64,000 nucleotides of DNA from Flammeovirga pectinis (lineage in GTDB: Bacteria > Bacteroidota > Bacteroidia > Cytophagales > Flammeovirgaceae): contig NZ_CP034562.1 of assembly GCF_003970675.1 (NCBI RefSeq), positions 434,001 to 498,000 of the forward strand, read 5' to 3'. Made by a program: the position numbers and the translations under genes. Below, in pieces: positions 43,249 through 53,038 of the stretch (position 1 is its first letter; every line of letters starts with the position of its first letter). The notes below the pieces were generated by a model, which searched no databases, had not been told where the DNA came from, and saw only the letters and a list, made by a program, of their open reading frames with translations.

Positions 43249-43677
43249 ATGACGAAAATAGACAACAAGAATGAAATACTAAAGGATATTGTATGGTTAG
43301 TGCCTACTATTCTATGGTTTTTTGTAACTATAAAGCTATTACTAACTAAAAACCCTGTAGAAGGAGATAGTTTTTTACTAAATCTACCTTTTGGTGATAA
43401 AGTTGGACATTTCGGAATCTTTGGAATATTTACCGCTTGTTTAATGTTTTCTATGTGTGGTGTAAGCTTTATGAAACAGAATAAGCAGCTAATAGTAGTA
43501 ACTGTTTTAACTATAGTGTTTAGTTGGGGAATAATGACTGAAATTCTACAAGCAAATTTATTGGATAGTAGGGAAGGTGATTTCTGGGATTTTATTGCAG
43601 ATGCAATTGGAGGAGTTTTAGGAGTAATTTGTTATGGTATTTTGAGTAAGTTTATACCAATTCCAATTTACAAATAA
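43249..43677 (+). CDS. VanZ-like membrane protein
   Basis: Length of 142 residues with four hydrophobic helices. The pattern NLPFGDKVGHFGIFGIFTA, TEILQANLLDSREGDFWDFIADAIGG and a C-terminal helix is characteristic of VanZ-like proteins (GDKxxHfxxfxxL ... R.. sw.Dv.aN..G). The role in non-resistant bacteria is unclear; it is probably a small integral envelope protein. Divergent from the cyclophilin gene and followed by a hairpin terminator. Confidence 0.8.
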   Translation: MTKIDNKNEILKDIVWLVPTILWFFVTIKLLLTKNPVEGDSFLLNLPFGDKVGHFGIFGIFTACLMFSMCGVSFMKQNKQLIVVTVLTIVFSWGIMTEILQANLLDSREGDFWDFIADAIGGVLGVICYGILSKFIPIPIYK

Positions 43678-43743
43678 GCAGCTATTTTTAGTTGTTGAAA
43701 GTATTTACTTAGCTAAATGTTAATTTCTAAATAAGTTTTTGAT

Positions 43744-43782
43744 AAAAAAGCCATCGCTCAAATTAATGAACGATGGCTTTTA
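43744..43782. terminator. Bidirectional terminator
   Basis: Stem AAAAGCCATCG / CGATGGCTTTT with ~13-base loop between VanZ and the convergent ribonucleotide reductase. Confidence 0.85.
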
Positions 43783-43829
43783 TATTTTAGACACTTAGGT
43801 GTTTATTTACCTAGGTATTCATAATTCAA

Positions 43830-45836
43830 TTATAACTGGCAATGATCGCCATCACAGAATTTTTCTGCTTCCACATCTTGCCCTTGCCCTAAATCGTTAA
43901 AGTTAAGAGGTTTAATATGAGCAGCTAACTCATTATATTTTTCTACTGAAACTTCTTCATATGGCATCTGAGGGTAAACAGTATTTCCTAATTCTAATTT
44001 AGGTAAGAAACTGATTGATTTCAGGTGATATTGGAAGTAATTTAAGATAGGTTCAATTTGAGTAGCTTCATCTTTCTTAAAAGTAACTGTAACAGAAACT
44101 TGATTGTCTGCCCAATAACGCTGTAAGAAAGCAGCTAAATGTACTTGTTCCCAAATACTTACTTGATTAACTGTTCTTACATTAGTGATTTCTACCGGAA
44201 TAGAAACTACCATAGTGTCAGATTCTGCAACAGATGGTTCTACGTGGTAATTTGCTGCTATACATTTTTCAATCAGTGGAGATTTCTTCGACAAGCGAAT
44301 ACGTCTGATGTAATGATTGCTTTCTGGATAGTGCATACCTGGAGTAACACCTGGTAATAAAGAAACAGTACCACTTGGTTTTACAGAAGTAGTTTTTACA
44401 GAAGGAGTAACACATAACCATTCAGCATAAATTGTATCCCAATTCTGAATAGTTTCGTAACCTTCATTACACCACTCTTTAAATGTATCTAAACCATTAG
44501 TTTCTACAAATTGAGCAATACCAGACATAGAAGTTCCAATTCTTCTATTTCTTAATAATACACGGTTGGTTTCTGGCCAGTGTGTATTTGTAAGTGTTAC
44601 TGTTTTTGCGTACAAGTAAGCAAACTTTAATGTTCTTAAGTAATCTTCTTTATTTGTTGCTCTAGTAGGGAATGTTTCTACTAAACAGCAAAGCTCGTAA
44701 GATTCTAATGTTTGTTCAGCACAAGGGTTGGTACCCATTGCTCTGCTATCTTTGTGGTTCGGTGCGTCTCCCATACGACCAAACTTTTTCATATTGTCTA
44801 ACCAAATGTAGCCAGGTTCACCATTTACAGCAGATTGTGCAGCAACATTTTTGTAATCCATACCTACTTTAGAGAATACAGAATTATTAGAAGACCAGCC
44901 ATATTCAGATCTATGTGCTGAAGATCCTTCCATTTGTTGAGTGTCAGGGTTCCAACGGTAATCTTTTAATTTTAAGTATTCTTCGTCATCAGCTTCACCA
45001 AAAACGATTTCTGCAGAACGTCTCACATTACCAGCAACTACGCAACAGCCAATCATATTCATTATGTCGACAATATCTGTTACAGTAATAGTAGCATCTT
45101 CAGGTCTACCTTCAAACATTGATCTTATTTGATCGTGTAGTTTTAAAAGAGGAGCAGAACCAGATGCAATTCCACCAAACCCTTTGATAGGTAAACCGGC
45201 TTCTCTTATTTTAGAATAATCAAATTCAACGTTTACTCTACCTTTGTGGAAATAAGAATCCAATAGCATTCCAGTGCTATTTACCCATCCTTCTCTACTA
45301 TCAGGAATTACATACCTAACTTTATCTTCGTTATTTGGCTGATAAATAGGAACAGTACCAGCTCCTTTAGTATCGAAACCAACACCCACACCTAACATAG
45401 ACATGTCCATTAAAAACTCAAATGGTTTTGTTGGATCATTTGCCATAGTTTCTGTACTAACAAAAGAACAGTTATTAAGTGCTGCAAATAAATTTCTCTT
45501 AGTTGTTAACTCAGAACCCATTGCCCAAAGACCACGTCCTGGAGGCAAGAATTTCATTGTGAACATACGGTCGAACATTTCTTGAGCAGATACTTGAGCT
45601 TTACCATCGTCCCATCCTAATTGGTATTTTAAGATGTGATTTTTCTGGATAGTATAAGTACCTTCAACTACACGTCTAACAGTTTCCCACCAAACTTCAT
45701 TAGTTCCATCGTCTTTAAGTCTAGAATAGGTACGCATATATACCAATTCGCCAAGACCATTAAACCCAAATGGTGGTTTTGTGTTTTTGTATTTTTCAAG
45801 GAATTTGTCGTCCAGAGAAAATTTATAAGTCATCAT
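43830..45836 (-). CDS. nrdJ: Adenosylcobalamin-dependent (class II) ribonucleoside-triphosphate reductase
   Basis: Length of 668 residues. Resembles the monomeric Lactobacillus-type RTPR: PPGRGLWAMGSE, the first active-site cysteine in ALNNCSF, the thiyl/acid motif NPCAEQTLESYELC and PSGTVSLLPGVTPGMHYP. The C-terminal redox pair FCDGDHCQL is spaced as in RTPR (CxxxxC). It reduces NTPs using coenzyme B12 and needs no oxygen, so it supports DNA synthesis at low oxygen. It requires AdoCbl, which connects loosely with the adenosyltransferase-like protein at 61321-61851. No B12 riboswitch was recognised upstream. Confidence 0.93.
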   Translation of the reverse strand: MMTYKFSLDDKFLEKYKNTKPPFGFNGLGELVYMRTYSRLKDDGTNEVWWETVRRVVEGTYTIQKNHILKYQLGWDDGKAQVSAQEMFDRMFTMKFLPPGRGLWAMGSELTTKRNLFAALNNCSFVSTETMANDPTKPFEFLMDMSMLGVGVGFDTKGAGTVPIYQPNNEDKVRYVIPDSREGWVNSTGMLLDSYFHKGRVNVEFDYSKIREAGLPIKGFGGIASGSAPLLKLHDQIRSMFEGRPEDATITVTDIVDIMNMIGCCVVAGNVRRSAEIVFGEADDEEYLKLKDYRWNPDTQQMEGSSAHRSEYGWSSNNSVFSKVGMDYKNVAAQSAVNGEPGYIWLDNMKKFGRMGDAPNHKDSRAMGTNPCAEQTLESYELCCLVETFPTRATNKEDYLRTLKFAYLYAKTVTLTNTHWPETNRVLLRNRRIGTSMSGIAQFVETNGLDTFKEWCNEGYETIQNWDTIYAEWLCVTPSVKTTSVKPSGTVSLLPGVTPGMHYPESNHYIRRIRLSKKSPLIEKCIAANYHVEPSVAESDTMVVSIPVEITNVRTVNQVSIWEQVHLAAFLQRYWADNQVSVTVTFKKDEATQIEPILNYFQYHLKSISFLPKLELGNTVYPQMPYEEVSVEKYNELAAHIKPLNFNDLGQGQDVEAEKFCDGDHCQL

Positions 45837-46337
45837 TTTATCAGAAATGTTATATTGTATTAATTTAATTATTAATACATTTTAAGTTGTAAACAGCCAG
45901 TAACTTCTACTTGTAATTATAATGTAAAAACAAGTAATTAAATTACATTTTTTTAGTGTGTAACTTATTGTTATTTAAGGAATTAAACAATATAGGTTAA
46001 CTTTAGTGTTAATTTATAATTTTGGTTGTTAATTAATAAATTGATTGCTAAACACTAATCGATTGTTATTTTTAATTTATACAAAGAAAGCGATGGAATT
46101 TATCAAAATCAATATTGCATTTCTAGTATTTATTTACATGATAAAAAGTAATGGCGTAATTTATTAAGACTTAGTTTTGTATTTATTGTGAAAAGACAAA
46201 ATCATTAACTAAATTCTATACACATTAACCCTTAAAACCTTCTTTTGTTGATATGATTGATTGTTATGTCAGCTATTAAAAGTGAGTACTTAAAGTTATT
46301 ATTAAAATAGGTTCAATTTAATTTTCACCAATTATTA
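45837..46337. other. Non-coding gap between nrdJ and the SpoIIE sensor gene
   Basis: About 500 bp of very AT-rich DNA between divergent genes. It contains several near matches to TAnnTTTG (e.g. 46017-46024 and 46172-46179) but none with a convincing -33 partner. I see no ORF, tRNA, riboswitch or hairpin worth naming. Confidence 0.6.
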
Positions 46338-49300
46338 ATGATGAATAAAACTATTTATCACATTAAAAATATTCTTTTTATTTTCTTTCTTCTACTTTCT
46401 GAATTTTCTTATGCACAATGGCATGAAGTTGTTTACAATGAGCTGTCCGGAATGCAAAATTCTTTAGTTAAATCAGTTGATAAAGATAGCTTAGGTTTTG
46501 TATGGTCTGCTACAGATAGAGGTTTGATACGTTTTGATGGATCTAACTTTCTTCAAGTTACAGAGGGACTGCCTAGTCTTTATGTAAAGAAAATTTTCAC
46601 AACATCTAAAGGTATTTTACTTGCTTCGACAGATTTAGGTGTTGTCAAAATTAATATGATTGATAATCAGCCTAAGGTAGAGACTGTATTGCAAGGAGAT
46701 ACTTATGCTTCTGATACGTTATTATGGTATCCAAAATCTATTTATGAGACTAAAGATCAAAAAATATGGATTTGTGATAATCACTCTATTGTTTGTCTTG
46801 ATACGGCTTTAAATCAAATAGCACGATATAAATTTTACGAAAAAGATTTACCAACTAATTTCCAAAGATCATTTTCATTATTAGAAGATCCAGTTCTTGG
46901 CCTTTACGCATTTTCTGAAGCGGGGTATTTGTATAAATTTTCAAAGAAAGAAAATGTATTTAACGAAATTCAGTTGATTACACAAAGTGATAGGATTAAC
47001 CATGCTTTTTTTTACCAAAAGAAGATGATTGTTTCTACTCAATCTGGCGTAACAGAAATAACATTAGATAAATCTGGTAAAGACATCTTATCACAGAGAA
47101 TAATTTTTGATGATATAGCTCCTTCTTATGTAGTTGTAAATACTGAAAATGAGTGGTTTGCAGGTACTTGGAATGATGGATTATATAGAATTAAAATTGA
47201 TAAAAAAGGAAATTATCACCACTTTAAGGTGGGGAATGTAGAACAAAAGGTGATATCATCTGTTTTTAAAGATGAATCTTCAGGTATATGGTTGTCTACT
47301 GATAATGGTATGATTTATCTTAAGGAGCAATACTTTAAAGCAGCATTCGAAAAAGATGCTTACCAATATATACAAACTATTGTTCAAGATAATAATCAGG
47401 TATTATTTTCTGATGGAAGAACTCTTTTCTTTTGCTCAACATCTAATCATAAGATGATTGATAAATGGGAAATCTCATCAGAATATGGAATTGTTTTAAA
47501 AGTGGCTCATATAGAAAACGAATATTGGCTAACAACTAATATTGGCTTATTCTTAATATATGATGAAGATGGAAATTTTAAGCGGAAAATTGATTGTTCT
47601 AATTATGGAGGTGCAATTTATTCTATTGCTTATAATGAAATGGGAGACCTATGGTATGTGCAAGATCATGGGGGGTTATTTAAATTACAGAACCTTGAAA
47701 AAATAATTTCCTATGGAAGAGAAGAGGGGATTACTAGTAAGATTAATGTACTGAAATTTCAAGAAGGAAGATTATTTCTTGGAGGTAGTAAGGATGGTAA
47801 TTATTTTTTCAAATATAATGTAGCTTCTGATAATTTTGAAAACCTAAGTAAGCCAATTTCTATTGTTAGAAATGTCTCTTTAAGCGTAAACGATTTTGTT
47901 TTTATAGATGAGGGACCAATACTAGCTACAAATTTTGGTTTAGCATTTTTTGCTAAAGATTCTTTACGAGCGAAAACTATTGCACATTTAAATTTAGGAG
48001 ATGTAAAAGGTGTTATTAATGATTATAGGTCTTCTAATGTGATTTGGTTGACAAACTCTAATGGTTTAATCAGAGTTAAAGATTGGAAATCATTTTTAGT
48101 ATTTGATGAACTTTCTGGATTACCAAGTAAAACCATGAGTTATAGAACTATCCTTTTGGATAATTTTGGAGCAATTTGGACAGGAACAGCTTCTGGTGTC
48201 GGTTTATCGAATAAAAAAGTAGCAATAAAGAAAACGCCAACTCCAGTCTTTACTTATATAGGTAATTCGATTGGAAAATTTCGTTTTACAGCCATTCCAG
48301 AAATTTCGGCAGCATCTTACTTAGATATAAAATTTGCAAGTCTAACATTTCCAGGAAATCTAATTTCCTATCAGTTTAAATATAATGATGGTAAGTGGAA
48401 AGATATTGGCTGGAATAATAAGATTATTGTTTCAGGTTTGGAGAAAGGTGATTACACAATATTTATTAGAGCAAAACAAATAGGGGAGTACATGTGGAGC
48501 GAATCTGCCACTTTCTCTTTTATTGTTACAGACGCATGGTATAGAACTTGGTATGGTATACTTAGCATCTTTTCTATAATGCTAGGTATTGGTTTTGTGT
48601 CTTTTAAATTATATGACGAAAAAGTACAATATGATAAAGAGATATTGGAAGGAGTTGTGAAAGAAAGAACACAGCAAATTGAAGCTCAAAATAAAATATT
48701 ATCAGGCAGAGAATCTATTCTTAAAAAACAGGTAGATAGGTTTAAAAAGGTAAATGATAAGCTGAACTATCAAAAGCAAGAAATGAATAACCGATTGATT
48801 TATGCTAGAGATTTACAATCTGTTGTTTTACCGCCAGTAGAAAAAATTAATTCATTTTATACTAATTCATTCCTTTTATATAAACCAAAAGAGATTGTTT
48901 CTGGTGATTTTTATTGGGAAAAAACATTCAATAAAAACATCTCTTATATTGTTGTTGCAGATTGCATTGGTCATGGAATTCCGGGAGCAATTCAATCACT
49001 TATAGGTATTGACTTATTAGGTGAAATTATTGATAATAAAGATGTAAAGACAGATTATGTCTTAGAGGAACTTGATATTAGGTTAAAGGAAAAAGCAAAA
49101 GAAAACCCAGCATTAATTGGTATTGATATGCTAATTTTAAGAGTGTTTAAAAATGAGGATCAGTTTGAAATTAGCTATGCAGGTGCTAGAAGACCATTGT
49201 TTTATTTTATGGATAATGAACTGATTGAAATTAAAGGAACACGAAGAGGGATTGGTAATGAACCAGCCCATGTAAAAGTAAAAGGTTTTGAAGTTCACAA

Positions 49301-49532
49301 TTTCATTCTTCCAAAGGGTGTTAGCATTTATCTAACCACAAATGGTTATTATGATCAATTTAATAATCAAGAAAAACGAATGGGAATTTCAAAATTTAGG
49401 AAATTATTAATAGAAGCCGGAGGTTCTAATGATATGTTAGAACAACGTAAATGGCTAGAGAACTATTTAAATGTTTGGAGTTCGGAAGCAGATCAAATAG
49501 ATGATATTACAATTCTTGGTCTCCAGTTGTAA
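46338..49532 (+). CDS. Propeller-sensor membrane protein with SpoIIE/PP2C-type phosphatase domain
   Basis: Length of 1064 residues. Signal peptide ~1-26. Propeller-repeat sensor ~30-640 (GFVWSATDRGLIRFDG, GIWLSTDNGMIYL, AIWTGTASGVGLS), a Y_Y_Y-like segment ~650-735 and a transmembrane helix ~737-757. A coiled coil (~760-815) and a SpoIIE PP2C domain ~820-1064 follow. Metal-site positions visible: D857 (SGDFYWE), D875 (VVADCIGHG) and D1055/D1056 (QIDDITILG). The usual TDG aspartate is replaced by Asn (N1002 in LTTNGYYDQ). Such proteins probably control a partner-switching or sigma cascade in response to an extracytoplasmic signal. The replaced metal ligand may weaken activity. Same sensor class as the regulator at 19647-22613, but with a different output. 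Confidence 0.87.
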   Translation: MMNKTIYHIKNILFIFFLLLSEFSYAQWHEVVYNELSGMQNSLVKSVDKDSLGFVWSATDRGLIRFDGSNFLQVTEGLPSLYVKKIFTTSKGILLASTDLGVVKINMIDNQPKVETVLQGDTYASDTLLWYPKSIYETKDQKIWICDNHSIVCLDTALNQIARYKFYEKDLPTNFQRSFSLLEDPVLGLYAFSEAGYLYKFSKKENVFNEIQLITQSDRINHAFFYQKKMIVSTQSGVTEITLDKSGKDILSQRIIFDDIAPSYVVVNTENEWFAGTWNDGLYRIKIDKKGNYHHFKVGNVEQKVISSVFKDESSGIWLSTDNGMIYLKEQYFKAAFEKDAYQYIQTIVQDNNQVLFSDGRTLFFCSTSNHKMIDKWEISSEYGIVLKVAHIENEYWLTTNIGLFLIYDEDGNFKRKIDCSNYGGAIYSIAYNEMGDLWYVQDHGGLFKLQNLEKIISYGREEGITSKINVLKFQEGRLFLGGSKDGNYFFKYNVASDNFENLSKPISIVRNVSLSVNDFVFIDEGPILATNFGLAFFAKDSLRAKTIAHLNLGDVKGVINDYRSSNVIWLTNSNGLIRVKDWKSFLVFDELSGLPSKTMSYRTILLDNFGAIWTGTASGVGLSNKKVAIKKTPTPVFTYIGNSIGKFRFTAIPEISAASYLDIKFASLTFPGNLISYQFKYNDGKWKDIGWNNKIIVSGLEKGDYTIFIRAKQIGEYMWSESATFSFIVTDAWYRTWYGILSIFSIMLGIGFVSFKLYDEKVQYDKEILEGVVKERTQQIEAQNKILSGRESILKKQVDRFKKVNDKLNYQKQEMNNRLIYARDLQSVVLPPVEKINSFYTNSFLLYKPKEIVSGDFYWEKTFNKNISYIVVADCIGHGIPGAIQSLIGIDLLGEIIDNKDVKTDYVLEELDIRLKEKAKENPALIGIDMLILRVFKNEDQFEISYAGARRPLFYFMDNELIEIKGTRRGIGNEPAHVKVKGFEVHNFILPKGVSIYLTTNGYYDQFNNQEKRMGISKFRKLLIEAGGSNDMLEQRKWLENYLNVWSSEADQIDDITILGLQL

Positions 49533-49823
49533 TTAATAAGGTACTTTCTTATCTGTTGAAAATAAGTTTTTAAAGAATCCAAAGAATGAATTCTCTTCAT
49601 GTTTGTACCTTTTGAGTTCTCTTAAAAGAGCTCTTCCCTGAGATTTACTTGTAATAATCATATCAAATGAATCGGCAGGGAAATCTTTATATTTCCTTAT
49701 TTTGCCCGAGTGTTTGCCTCTTTTGTAAGAGACTTGAAGTTCAGCAGTCTGACGGTCATAGATTAAAAACTCTACAAGCGTAGATTCAGTAGTAATAATT
49801 TTTTCAACGAGTATTTCTCTCAT
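49533..49823 (-). CDS. Small KTSC-like domain protein
   Basis: Length of 96 residues. The core EFLIYDRQTAELQVSYKRGK...KYKDFPADSFDMII...SKSQGRALLREL resembles the KTSC fold (short beta-strands YD..L.V.F..G then the P..f.. helix with a conserved K/S-G-R end), followed by a basic C-terminal tail (FFGFFKNLFSTDKK). Function not known; such domains are often found with nucleic-acid enzymes. Its stop codon abuts the stop of the convergent phosphatase gene with no gap, and rsgA starts ~75 bp upstream. Confidence 0.55.
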   Translation of the reverse strand: MREILVEKIITTESTLVEFLIYDRQTAELQVSYKRGKHSGKIRKYKDFPADSFDMIITSKSQGRALLRELKRYKHEENSFFGFFKNLFSTDKKVPY

Positions 49824-49898
49824 AAGTCTTTGTCGTAAATCGAAAAATCAGTAACCAATAGGATAAGTTAGTACATGATAACAATCTAAAAATACGAT

Positions 49899-50891
49899 TT
49901 ATTTCCGATTGTCATCACCTTCTAGCATACTTAAGTAACTTAAATACCTAGAAATAGCTATTGTTCCCTCATCCACAAGTTCTCTGACTTTACATTGAGG
50001 TTCATGTGTATGCGTACAGTTATTGTACTTACACTCTTGTATCACATCTCTTATTTCTGGGAAAAAATGTCCAATTTCATTTTCATCAATTCCCATAATA
50101 CCCAGTTCTTTAATACCTGGAGTATCAATTAAATGACCGTTATGTTCTGTTAATTCGAACATTTCAGCAAAAGTAGTCGTATGTTTCCCTTTGTTAGCAA
50201 ACAAAGAGATTTCATCAGTTCTTTGTTGCACATTTGATGCCAACTTGTTTAATAAAGTTGATTTTCCAACACCAGAATGTCCTACTAATAAAGACTTTTT
50301 ACCATTGATGACTTCTTTAATTCCGTCAAGATTTTCATCTTCTAAAGCCGACAAACGAAGACATTTATATCCTAGAGGTTCATAAATAGCACGCAATTCA
50401 TCTAAATATGCTCTGTCTTCATCTTCCAATAAATCATCTTTGTTGAATACAATATAAGTGGGGATATTATATGATTCTGCAGCTACTAAAAATCTATCTA
50501 TAAATCCTAAAGAAGTTTTAGGTAATGCTAAAGTTGCAATTAATATTGCTTGGTCTATGTTTGATGCAATTATATGTCCGTGCCACTTTTTTCTAGTAGA
50601 TTGACGGAGGATAATATTTTTTCGATCACGAATATCGTGAATAATAACTGTGTTTTCTACTTCATCTTCTAAGGCATAGTCAACCAAATCGCCAACAGCA
50701 ATAGGGTTTGTAACTTTCATACCTTTTAATTTTAGTTTACCACGAAGTCTACCTTTAAATGTCTGATGAGTTTCTGTATCTTCAACTTCATACCACAAAC
50801 CAGTTGATTTAGTAATTAATCCAACTTTTAAATCAACAACAGTTTTGTTTGAAGTATTTTTTTTCTTCCCAGAGTTCTTTTTTTTCTTCAT
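49899..50891 (-). CDS. rsgA: Ribosome small-subunit GTPase RsgA
   Basis: Length of 330 residues, of normal size. A Lys-rich N terminus, an OB-fold and a circularly permuted GTPase: NKDD as G4 first, then GHSGVGKSTLLN (G1), THTTTF and DTPGIKELG (G3). The zinc-binding tail CKYNNCTHTHEPQCKV follows. It helps late 30S maturation and couples GTP hydrolysis to release from the subunit. Confidence 0.95.
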   Translation of the reverse strand: MKKKKNSGKKKNTSNKTVVDLKVGLITKSTGLWYEVEDTETHQTFKGRLRGKLKLKGMKVTNPIAVGDLVDYALEDEVENTVIIHDIRDRKNIILRQSTRKKWHGHIIASNIDQAILIATLALPKTSLGFIDRFLVAAESYNIPTYIVFNKDDLLEDEDRAYLDELRAIYEPLGYKCLRLSALEDENLDGIKEVINGKKSLLVGHSGVGKSTLLNKLASNVQQRTDEISLFANKGKHTTTFAEMFELTEHNGHLIDTPGIKELGIMGIDENEIGHFFPEIRDVIQECKYNNCTHTHEPQCKVRELVDEGTIAISRYLSYLSMLEGDDNRK

Positions 50892-50990
50892 CAGTATTCT
50901 AAAGATCAGTATTATTCTTTGTAACTAAAATACTAAAATCGGTTTAATATTTTATATAATAGGTAAAACTACTCGATTAATCTGTAATAA

Positions 50991-52235
50991 TTAAAGTAAC
51001 TCTTTACAATAGGATAAGATTTTATCTGTACTACCTAAGTTTTCTCTCACAAATTCTTTTGTAATGTTACCAGTTTTATTTCTAAAATTAGTATTGTCAA
51101 ATAGCTTTTTAATAATTGATAAACAGCTACTTGCGTCTTTTATAGAGAATGTTCCTTCTCTTTCTACTAATTGTACAGCTTCAATAAATTTACTGTATTC
51201 TTTACCAATAACAACAGGAATTCCGAAAGTTGCAGGTTCAAGAATATTATGAAGTCCTTCTCCAAAAGCACCACCAACGTAAGCAAAATCTGCGAATTGA
51301 TATAGAGATGACAACATGCCTACATTATCAATTATAAGTAAGTTTTTATCTGCGATATTCTGTTCAGTAGCTTCAGAAAAGCGAATACTATTTCTAGTAG
51401 AAAATGTAGAGGTAATAAAATCTATTTTTTTATCAGAAATTTCGTGTGGAGCAACTATAATTTTTAATTCAGGAAGGTTACTTGCAACAAGGCTTAGGGC
51501 TGAGATGTCTCTAGGCCAGCTGCTTCCAACAACAAGAACTGTTGCTTTTTCTGAAAATTTCTGAGCTATAGGAATTTGTTTTGGGGAAGCACAAATTTGA
51601 GCAACTCTATCAAAACGAGTATCACCAGCAATAATTTTATTATTAATGTTTATGGAGGATAAGAGATCAAAGGAGTTTTTATCTTGTGTAAAAAAATAAT
51701 CGAACTGTTTCAACATATTTTGCTGAAAACCTCCGTTACTTTTAAAGAATGCTTGATTTGCACGAAATATAGTAGAGAATGAGATTATTTTGGCACCGAT
51801 AGTTTTTAATGCTACAAGGTAGTTATGCCAAAACTCGTATTTAACAAAGAATGCAATTTGAGGGTTGATTGTCTTTACAAACAATTCTGCATTGCTTTTG
51901 GTATCTAGAGGGAGATAGTAAATATAATCTGCATGCTCATAATTATTTTGAACTGTATATCCACTTGGGGAGAAAAAGGTAAGTACAATTTTGTACGCCG
52001 GAAATTGTACTTTGAAGGCTTCAATTACTGGTCGACCCTGCTCAAATTCCCCTAAAGAAGCACAGTGAAACCATGCTATTTCCTGATTGTTGTTTTTAAA
52101 ATCAGTTTGAATTTTTGATAATAATTGGTGTCTTCCATCTACAAATAACTTTGCTTTTGGGTTTAGCAGAGAGGCAAATTTCATTGCACCACTAAACATG
52201 TATGTACCTATATTATATATCTTTTCTTGAATCAT
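50991..52235 (-). CDS. waaA: 3-deoxy-D-manno-octulosonic acid (Kdo) transferase
   Basis: Length of 414 residues, GT-B fold, family GT30 type. The N-terminal membrane-associated start (IYNIGTYMFSGAMKFA) leads to WFHCASLGEFEQGRPV with its catalytic-type Glu, FAYVGGAFGEGLHNILEPA, VVGSSWPRD and VVIGKEYSKFIEA. It transfers Kdo from CMP-Kdo (made by KdsB, gene at 29964-30719) to lipid A precursor at the inner membrane. Number of residues added cannot be told. Followed upstream on the same strand by an ECF sigma gene (90 bp). Confidence 0.92.
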   Translation of the reverse strand: MIQEKIYNIGTYMFSGAMKFASLLNPKAKLFVDGRHQLLSKIQTDFKNNNQEIAWFHCASLGEFEQGRPVIEAFKVQFPAYKIVLTFFSPSGYTVQNNYEHADYIYYLPLDTKSNAELFVKTINPQIAFFVKYEFWHNYLVALKTIGAKIISFSTIFRANQAFFKSNGGFQQNMLKQFDYFFTQDKNSFDLLSSININNKIIAGDTRFDRVAQICASPKQIPIAQKFSEKATVLVVGSSWPRDISALSLVASNLPELKIIVAPHEISDKKIDFITSTFSTRNSIRFSEATEQNIADKNLLIIDNVGMLSSLYQFADFAYVGGAFGEGLHNILEPATFGIPVVIGKEYSKFIEAVQLVEREGTFSIKDASSCLSIIKKLFDNTNFRNKTGNITKEFVRENLGSTDKILSYCKELL

Positions 52236-52324
52236 ATCGCAAATTTACATCAAAAAGAATGTAATGCGAACTATGTCAGAATTTGTTTGTGTATTTCAAT
52301 TAACCAATCTATAGATCATAGATA

Positions 52325-52831
52325 TTAGTTAGCGTACATTGATAATACTTCTTTCAACTCTTTTCTAGCAAGAAAAATTCTATTTTTTACAGTCCCTATT
52401 GGTATACTTAAACGATCAGAAATCTCATGGTATTTAAACCCTCTAAAATACATCATGAATGGTTCGCTGTAGGCATCATCTAATTCTGCGATTGCTTTTT
52501 GTATATCGTTCATCGCAAAATTTCCGTATGCACTATTCTCTTGTTTTATGCTTGTACTATTAATAAAGTGTAAGTTTTCTGAAGTGTCAATAAATGTTTT
52601 TTGGCGTGCACTTTTTTGATAATTAGTTAAAAATGTGTTTCTCATGATTGTAAAAACCCATGCTTTCATGTTAGTACCAACCATAAACTTTTCTTTGTTA
52701 GAGAATGCTTTCAACATTGTCTCCTGAATTAAATCCTTAGCATTTGCTGAGTCTTTTGTCAATTTGTATGCAAATGGCTCTAAAGCTGGGATCAAGTGTT
52801 GCAAATTGTAATTAAATTCTACCGCTGTCAT
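52325..52831 (-). CDS. ECF-type RNA polymerase sigma factor
   Basis: Length of 168 residues. Sigma region 2 (SANAKDLIQETMLKAFSNKEKF, MKAWVFTIMRNTFLTNYQK) and region 4 (AIAELDDAYSEPFMMYFRG, YHEISDRLSIPIGTVKNRIFLARKEL) are both clear. No neighbouring anti-sigma gene is present on either side, so its control is unknown, and which genes it serves is not shown in the window. Confidence 0.93.
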   Translation of the reverse strand: MTAVEFNYNLQHLIPALEPFAYKLTKDSANAKDLIQETMLKAFSNKEKFMVGTNMKAWVFTIMRNTFLTNYQKSARQKTFIDTSENLHFINSTSIKQENSAYGNFAMNDIQKAIAELDDAYSEPFMMYFRGFKYHEISDRLSIPIGTVKNRIFLARKELKEVLSMYAN

Positions 52832-53038
52832 AATAATAAGTATTTAATTTTTGTTTAATCTTTTTGTCTTTTGTTATAACAAATGTAGAGTACTAAAAGA
52901 TAAATGTCAATATTTTGTTTAATTATTTTTCAAATAAGTTAAACAAAATATATTTCAACGTATTGTTTGTGCACTATGATAGCATGCTATTTGCTTGTAA
53001 ATGAGGTATTTATGTTTTTGTTTAACGATCAGTGATTT

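Noticed and set aside
45837-46337. Cobalamin riboswitch upstream of nrdJ
   Set aside because: I could not find a B12-box-like sequence on the minus strand; the region is simply AT-rich.
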